This document shows positions 6,005 to 8,724 of a stretch of 8,724 bases of DNA, piece after piece. Position 1 is the first letter of the stretch; each line of letters opens with the position of its first letter. Source of the DNA: Phoenicibacter congonensis (GTDB lineage: Bacteria; Actinomycetota; Coriobacteriia; Coriobacteriales; Eggerthellaceae); NCBI GenBank assembly GCA_030530045.1, contig JAUMVS010000002.1, forward strand, positions 12,435 to 21,158, written 5' to 3'. The notes beneath the pieces are model-generated. The model saw only the letters and a list, made by a program, of their open reading frames with translations. It made no database searches and was not told the DNA's origin. Made by a program: the position numbers and the translations under genes.

Positions 6005-6125
6005 CGTTCCCCTTTTCCAACCTATAAAAATAGAAACTTTATTTCTCTGCCTCGGTCAAGGGAGAATAGAAAAAGTCGACCAGAGCCAAACGAATATATG
6101 ACCCGCCGCGAAATCTCGGGGAAAT

Positions 6126-6151
6126 AAAAAAGGCGACAGAAGTCGCCTTTT
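6126..6151 (-). terminator. Rho-independent terminator of the aldolase gene
   Basis: A perfect 10-bp stem (6128-6137 with 6142-6151, core GGCGAC/GTCGCC) closes a 4-base loop. On the minus strand the stem runs straight into a U-rich tail (TTTTTTATTT, partly within the stem). It lies 22 bases after the aldolase stop codon. The A-rich 5' side also gives a U-rich end in the other orientation, so it could work both ways. Confidence 0.92.
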
Positions 6152-6172
6152 AAGTTTTATTTATTTAAAAGT

Positions 6173-7120
6173 TTAGATGTCTGAGTAGGAGAAATCTTTC
6201 TCGCCGTTAAATACTGCGAGTGCTTCCTCTACTGATTGGTCAGCAAGAGTAATTGCAGAAATTGCCTTTGTTAGACGAACTGCTTCGTCGAGAGAACGCT
6301 GGTGAATGTTTCTGCCTGTTGCATTACCGCAAGCGCCACCAATGTGAATTTGGTCGTGGAGCTGAGTGAGGAATGTTTTTGCATCAACAGTGCCGCCACC
6401 TGCGCAAACAAGACCAGTTCTGCCAGCTGCTTTTGCAGCAATTGCGAGAGCTTCTGCAGGAGCAGAACCATCTTCTGGCTTTGGAGGGTTAACTTTAACA
6501 AAGTCAGCGCCAAGACAAAGAGCAACACCAGCTGCACCTGCGATGAGGTCAGGCTCTTTCTCAGCTGTGACAGCTTTGCCGCGTGGATAAATCCAAAGAA
6601 CAACAAGAAGGCCGCACTCATGAGCCTGAGCGATGAGTTGACCAGCTTCTGCCATCATTGTTGCTTCATATTCGCTGCCGAGATAAATCGTGTAGCCAAG
6701 TCCAACAACGTTTACGCCGTTTTCGCGAAGTTGAAGAACAGCTTCGAGGTCGGTGAGCTGTGGTGAGTATGGATCCTCTTGTGAAGTTTTAACGAGGTTA
6801 GTTTTGCTGTTCATTTTTACCAGGTAGTTGAGCTCTGGATAATCAGCAGCATACTGTGCAACGAGGCCGCGCTGACCAGCAAGAACACCAATAACTCCAT
6901 TTTTACCAATCTCGAAAAGGTGCTCTGGCTCGCAGTCGGCGATGTCAATTCCCTCGCCGTAGAAATCTTTATTCATGTGCTCGACTTTTTGGTCGCAAGC
7001 AAAAAGCATCAAACGACCAGTTTCGCGTGTTGCTTTCAAGTAGTTTGAAACGTAGGTTTCTCTCGAATCCGCAGGAACGTCCATAGGCACGCGAACGTCA
7101 GCAGCAGTGAGTTTTTGCAT
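6173..7120 (-). CDS. fbaB: Class I fructose-bisphosphate aldolase, archaeal/DhnA type (DeoC/LacD superfamily)
   Basis: It cleaves fructose 1,6-bisphosphate to glyceraldehyde 3-phosphate and dihydroxyacetone phosphate (and the reverse) in cytosolic glycolysis/gluconeogenesis, through a Schiff base on lysine and without metal. The 315-residue TIM-barrel protein shows the family's DQKVEH motif at 43-48, WIYPRGKAV at 176-184, the Schiff-base lysine K209 in ADFVKVNPP, CAGGG at 239-243, and the phosphate-site segment GNATGRNIHQR at 265-275. GGAGG (7127-7131) lies 6 bases before the ATG at 7118-7120. It is followed by a strong terminator, so it is probably a single-gene transcript or the end of one shared with rlmN. 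Related enzymes of this superfamily act on other sugar phosphates or in aromatic biosynthesis (AroA'); the motifs favour aldolase. Confidence 0.9.
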   Translation of the reverse strand: MQKLTAADVRVPMDVPADSRETYVSNYLKATRETGRLMLFACDQKVEHMNKDFYGEGIDIADCEPEHLFEIGKNGVIGVLAGQRGLVAQYAADYPELNYLVKMNSKTNLVKTSQEDPYSPQLTDLEAVLQLRENGVNVVGLGYTIYLGSEYEATMMAEAGQLIAQAHECGLLVVLWIYPRGKAVTAEKEPDLIAGAAGVALCLGADFVKVNPPKPEDGSAPAEALAIAAKAAGRTGLVCAGGGTVDAKTFLTQLHDQIHIGGACGNATGRNIHQRSLDEAVRLTKAISAITLADQSVEEALAVFNGEKDFSYSDI

Positions 7121-7166
7121 TTTTAACCTCCAAAGAAATTAGGTTAGTGATAAGAACAATACTCTA

Positions 7167-7194
7167 ATTTTAACCATTTATAAAAGTAAATAAA
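7167..7194 (-). promoter_or_regulatory. Weak candidate promoter of the aldolase gene
   Basis: In the AT-rich 80-bp gap after rlmN the minus strand has TAAAAT (7167-7172, five of six for -10) with TTTATT (7189-7194, three of six for -35) 16 bases upstream. The region is so AT-rich that such matches are expected; no terminator for rlmN is seen here, so readthrough from rlmN is an alternative. Confidence 0.3.
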
Positions 7195-7200
7195 TTATGC

Positions 7201-8253
7201 TTAGTTAAACGCAACTTTTGTCTTATTCGCGAGCTGCCCGCATGCACCGTCAATGTCGGAACCTTTAGAGCAACGGATTGAGCACGGCACACCGTTTTTG
7301 GTTAACTCATTTTCGAAGTGTTTCAACACCGGCATTCCCGCCGATTTAAATTCGCAGGAATCGACTTCGTTAAATTGCAAAAGGTTGATATGAAGCAAAG
7401 GATGATTGCAAAAATCAATCAATGCAGCCAAATGTGCGTCATCATCGTTAACATCCTTCAAAAGCATGTATTCTAGCGTCACTCGGCGATTCGATTTTTC
7501 GATGTAATCGGAAATAGCCGCTGAGAGCGAATTTAAAGGCATGTTTTTCGTTTTTGGCATTATTACATTCCTTGTTGCCTGAACGGCGCTATGAAGCGAA
7601 ATTGCGAGGCCAAATTGTTCGGGCTCTTCCAAAAATTTTTCAATTCCATCAATAATTCCACATGTTGAAACTGTGATTTTTCGAGCAGCGATTTTATACG
7701 CTTCATCAGAATTAAATTGTCTAATTGCTTTTAGTGTGTTGTCGTAATTCAAAAATGGCTCGCCTTGACCCATCACAACAACGTTGCTAAATCTCTCTCC
7801 AGAATCTTTTGTCATCTGCGCTAATTGAAACACAATTTCTTGAGCAGAAAGATTTCTTGTGAGCCCCTGAGATCCAGTCGCGCAAAAAGCGCAATTCATC
7901 GAACAACCAACTTGAGTTGAAATACAAGCAGTGATGCGTCCATCGCTATTAGGAATCAAAACCGACTCAACCACATTTCCATCTTTGAGGTTGAAAAGAT
8001 ATTTCTTAGTTCCGTCGACTGATTCTTGAATGTCGCGAATTTCCAAAGCATCCATTGGATATTTTTCACTTAATTTTTGACGCAACGATTTTGGAACATT
8101 ATTCATGTCGTCATAGGAAGAAATTGGATGATTGTGAAGCCATTCATAAACCTGTTTGGCTCTAAACTTTTTCTCACCAACTTCTTCTATCAAAGATTGA
8201 ACCTCTTCAAAACTCAATTCGAAGATGTCATCATTTTTTATTTCTTTACTCAT
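7201..8253 (-). CDS. rlmN: Dual-specificity 23S rRNA A2503 / tRNA A37 C2-methyltransferase RlmN
   Basis: A radical-SAM enzyme that methylates carbon 2 of A2503 in 23S rRNA, and of A37 in some tRNAs, tuning peptide-exit-tunnel function and decoding. At 350 residues it has normal length. The radical-SAM cluster motif CSMNCAFC supplies C117, C121 and C124. The two catalytic cysteines are present: C110 (ACISTQVGC) and C338 (DGACGQL), matching E. coli C118 and C355. Other family motifs are GQGEPFLN (162-169), VSTCG (195-199) and ISLHS (218-222). The N-terminal ~95 residues form the usual RNA-binding accessory domain. The ATG at 8251-8253 has only a weak purine-rich AGAAAGA upstream. It is visibly more AT-rich than the opp genes. 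The related Cfr (A2503 C8 methylation) is excluded by overall family resemblance, with moderate certainty. Confidence 0.96.
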   Translation of the reverse strand: MSKEIKNDDIFELSFEEVQSLIEEVGEKKFRAKQVYEWLHNHPISSYDDMNNVPKSLRQKLSEKYPMDALEIRDIQESVDGTKKYLFNLKDGNVVESVLIPNSDGRITACISTQVGCSMNCAFCATGSQGLTRNLSAQEIVFQLAQMTKDSGERFSNVVVMGQGEPFLNYDNTLKAIRQFNSDEAYKIAARKITVSTCGIIDGIEKFLEEPEQFGLAISLHSAVQATRNVIMPKTKNMPLNSLSAAISDYIEKSNRRVTLEYMLLKDVNDDDAHLAALIDFCNHPLLHINLLQFNEVDSCEFKSAGMPVLKHFENELTKNGVPCSIRCSKGSDIDGACGQLANKTKVAFN

Positions 8254-8293
8254 TTAAAAATCTTTCTAAATTTGAAGCTTGATGCTTTCTTTT

Positions 8294-8330
8294 AAAAAAC
8301 CGAATCTGGAAGTAACGCGCTTTCTGATTC
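8294..8330 (-). terminator. Probable intrinsic terminator after the upstream membrane-protein gene
   Basis: On the minus strand GAATC (8326-8330) pairs with GATTC (8302-8306), with further pairing inside (GAAAG against CTTCC, one mismatch, plus an A-A mismatch) around a CGCGTTA loop. GG and six T follow (8294-8299). The stem is imperfect, so efficiency is uncertain. It lies 2 bases after the stop codon of the upstream gene and before rlmN; no good rlmN promoter is seen in the remaining 40 bases. Confidence 0.5.
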
Positions 8331-8332
8331 CT

Positions 8333-8724
8333 TTAAAGACCAAGGATTGTTTTTAACAGCAGAATCACAAGAGCCACAAAGGCTAGAAGGAAAAGCCAAC
8401 CAAAAATGTAGCAGCCTGGATTTTTCTTTCTTCCTTCTTCAACCATCATGTCGGTCAAGCTGACACGAGACTTCATTAAAACTTGACCTTTAACTTTCTC
8501 AGGTTTTGGATGAGTTGCAGTCGGTAAGTAATCGCCGTTGCTTGAGATTACCTTTTGTACATCTTCTTCACTTAACGCTACTTCTGGTCTTCTGTTCTTT
8601 TTGACCGATTTTGAAATAGTTTCTACAAATCGAGTGAAGGCTTCCTTCTCAAAATCTGGAAAAGAAATGACAGCGAATTCTGCCCAATAATTTTCAGAAG
8701 AATCTTCTTCCTCTTCCGAACGTT
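8333..8724 (-). CDS. Unrecognised protein with C-terminal membrane anchor, C-terminal part (cut by window edge)
   Basis: An open frame runs from the window edge (first full codon at 8722) to TAA at 8333-8335, giving 129 residues with no internal stop and no start needed. It opens with an acidic stretch (RSEEEEDSSEN), continues as a charged soluble region, and ends in one hydrophobic segment at about 104-128 (YIFGWLFLLAFVALVILLL), so the C-terminus is a membrane anchor with only a few residues beyond. Lysines and arginines (GRKKNPG) just before the segment favour a cytosolic soluble part by the positive-inside rule. I recognise no domain. The coding call rests on frame length, the sensible membrane segment, and the terminator directly after the stop. 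The rest of the protein, and thus its family, lies outside the window. Confidence 0.75.
   Translation of the reverse strand, partial: RSEEEEDSSENYWAEFAVISFPDFEKEAFTRFVETISKSVKKNRRPEVALSEEDVQKVISSNGDYLPTATHPKPEKVKGQVLMKSRVSLTDMMVEEGRKKNPGCYIFGWLFLLAFVALVILLLKTILGL

Larger units (their letters stand above)
5899..6108. repeat. Inverted-repeat element with 29-bp arms in the gap between aldolase and the coiled-coil/J-like gene
   Basis: The 29 bases at 6080-6108 match the reverse complement of 5899-5927 at 26 positions. The shared core is gccaa(g/a)cgaatatatgacc. A third, shorter relative lies at 5958-5977 (gcgaacatatgcaccagccg), in the same orientation as the 6080 copy. The element is 210 bp long and is bounded by the aldolase terminator on one side and the next operon's promoter on the other. 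No transposase and no flanking target duplication are visible. It could be a miniature inverted-repeat element, a dispersed palindromic repeat, or a gene for a structured RNA. The rest of the 422-bp gap 5751-6172 is covered by the leader, promoter and terminator entries. Confidence 0.6.

Noticed and set aside
5949..6101. Plus-strand reading frame through the repeat element
   Set aside because: It has no ATG, GTG or TTG start in frame, and no ribosome site.
5899..6108. CRISPR array or tRNA gene in the repeat region
   Set aside because: The three copies are in mixed orientation with unequal spacing, and no cloverleaf with conserved T-loop bases can be drawn.

Overview
This 8.7-kb window carries genes on the minus strand only, so read it from high to low coordinates. 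It looks like a chromosomal stretch of a moderate-GC bacterium. The fused OppC-OppD transporter subunit is a layout I associate mainly with Actinobacteria, and together with an archaeal-type class I aldolase and clear Shine-Dalgarno sites it would fit a host-associated actinobacterium such as a Coriobacteriia/Atopobiaceae member. That placement is a guess from gene style, not from any marker gene. The opp genes are visibly GC-richer than rlmN and the intergenic regions.

Layout in transcription order: (1) 8724-8333, the C-terminal 129 residues of an unrecognised protein ending in a membrane segment, followed by a probable terminator; (2) 8253-7201, rlmN, the radical-SAM 23S rRNA/tRNA adenine-C2 methyltransferase; (3) 7120-6173, a DeoC/LacD-superfamily class I fructose-bisphosphate aldolase with a textbook terminator at 6151-6126; (4) 6108-5899, a non-coding inverted-repeat element with three copies of one motif, able to form two alternative long hairpins and overlapping a 32-codon ORF with its own ribosome site; (5) 5858-3657, a three-gene operon of a coiled-coil protein with an internal J-domain-like segment, a small HIRAN-domain protein and a Sel1-repeat protein; (6) 3656-3359, a regulatory gap with a perfect -10 box, a leader hairpin and a spaced direct repeat; (7) 3358-1, an Opp/Dpp-type peptide ABC importer: oppB, a fused oppC-oppD, and the first 100 codons of oppF.

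The transporter genes work as one unit: OppB and the OppC half form the membrane channel, and the OppD half and OppF form the two ATPase domains. No substrate-binding protein gene lies upstream, so it must be beyond the window or elsewhere. OppCD lacks the cysteines of the usual C-terminal OppD/DppD iron-sulfur motif.

The best candidates for something undescribed are the J-like/HIRAN/Sel1 operon, whose tight packing (26-bp gap, then an 8-base overlap) suggests one joint function, and the structured repeat element just upstream of its promoter. No tRNA, rRNA, insertion sequence, transposase or CRISPR array was seen.
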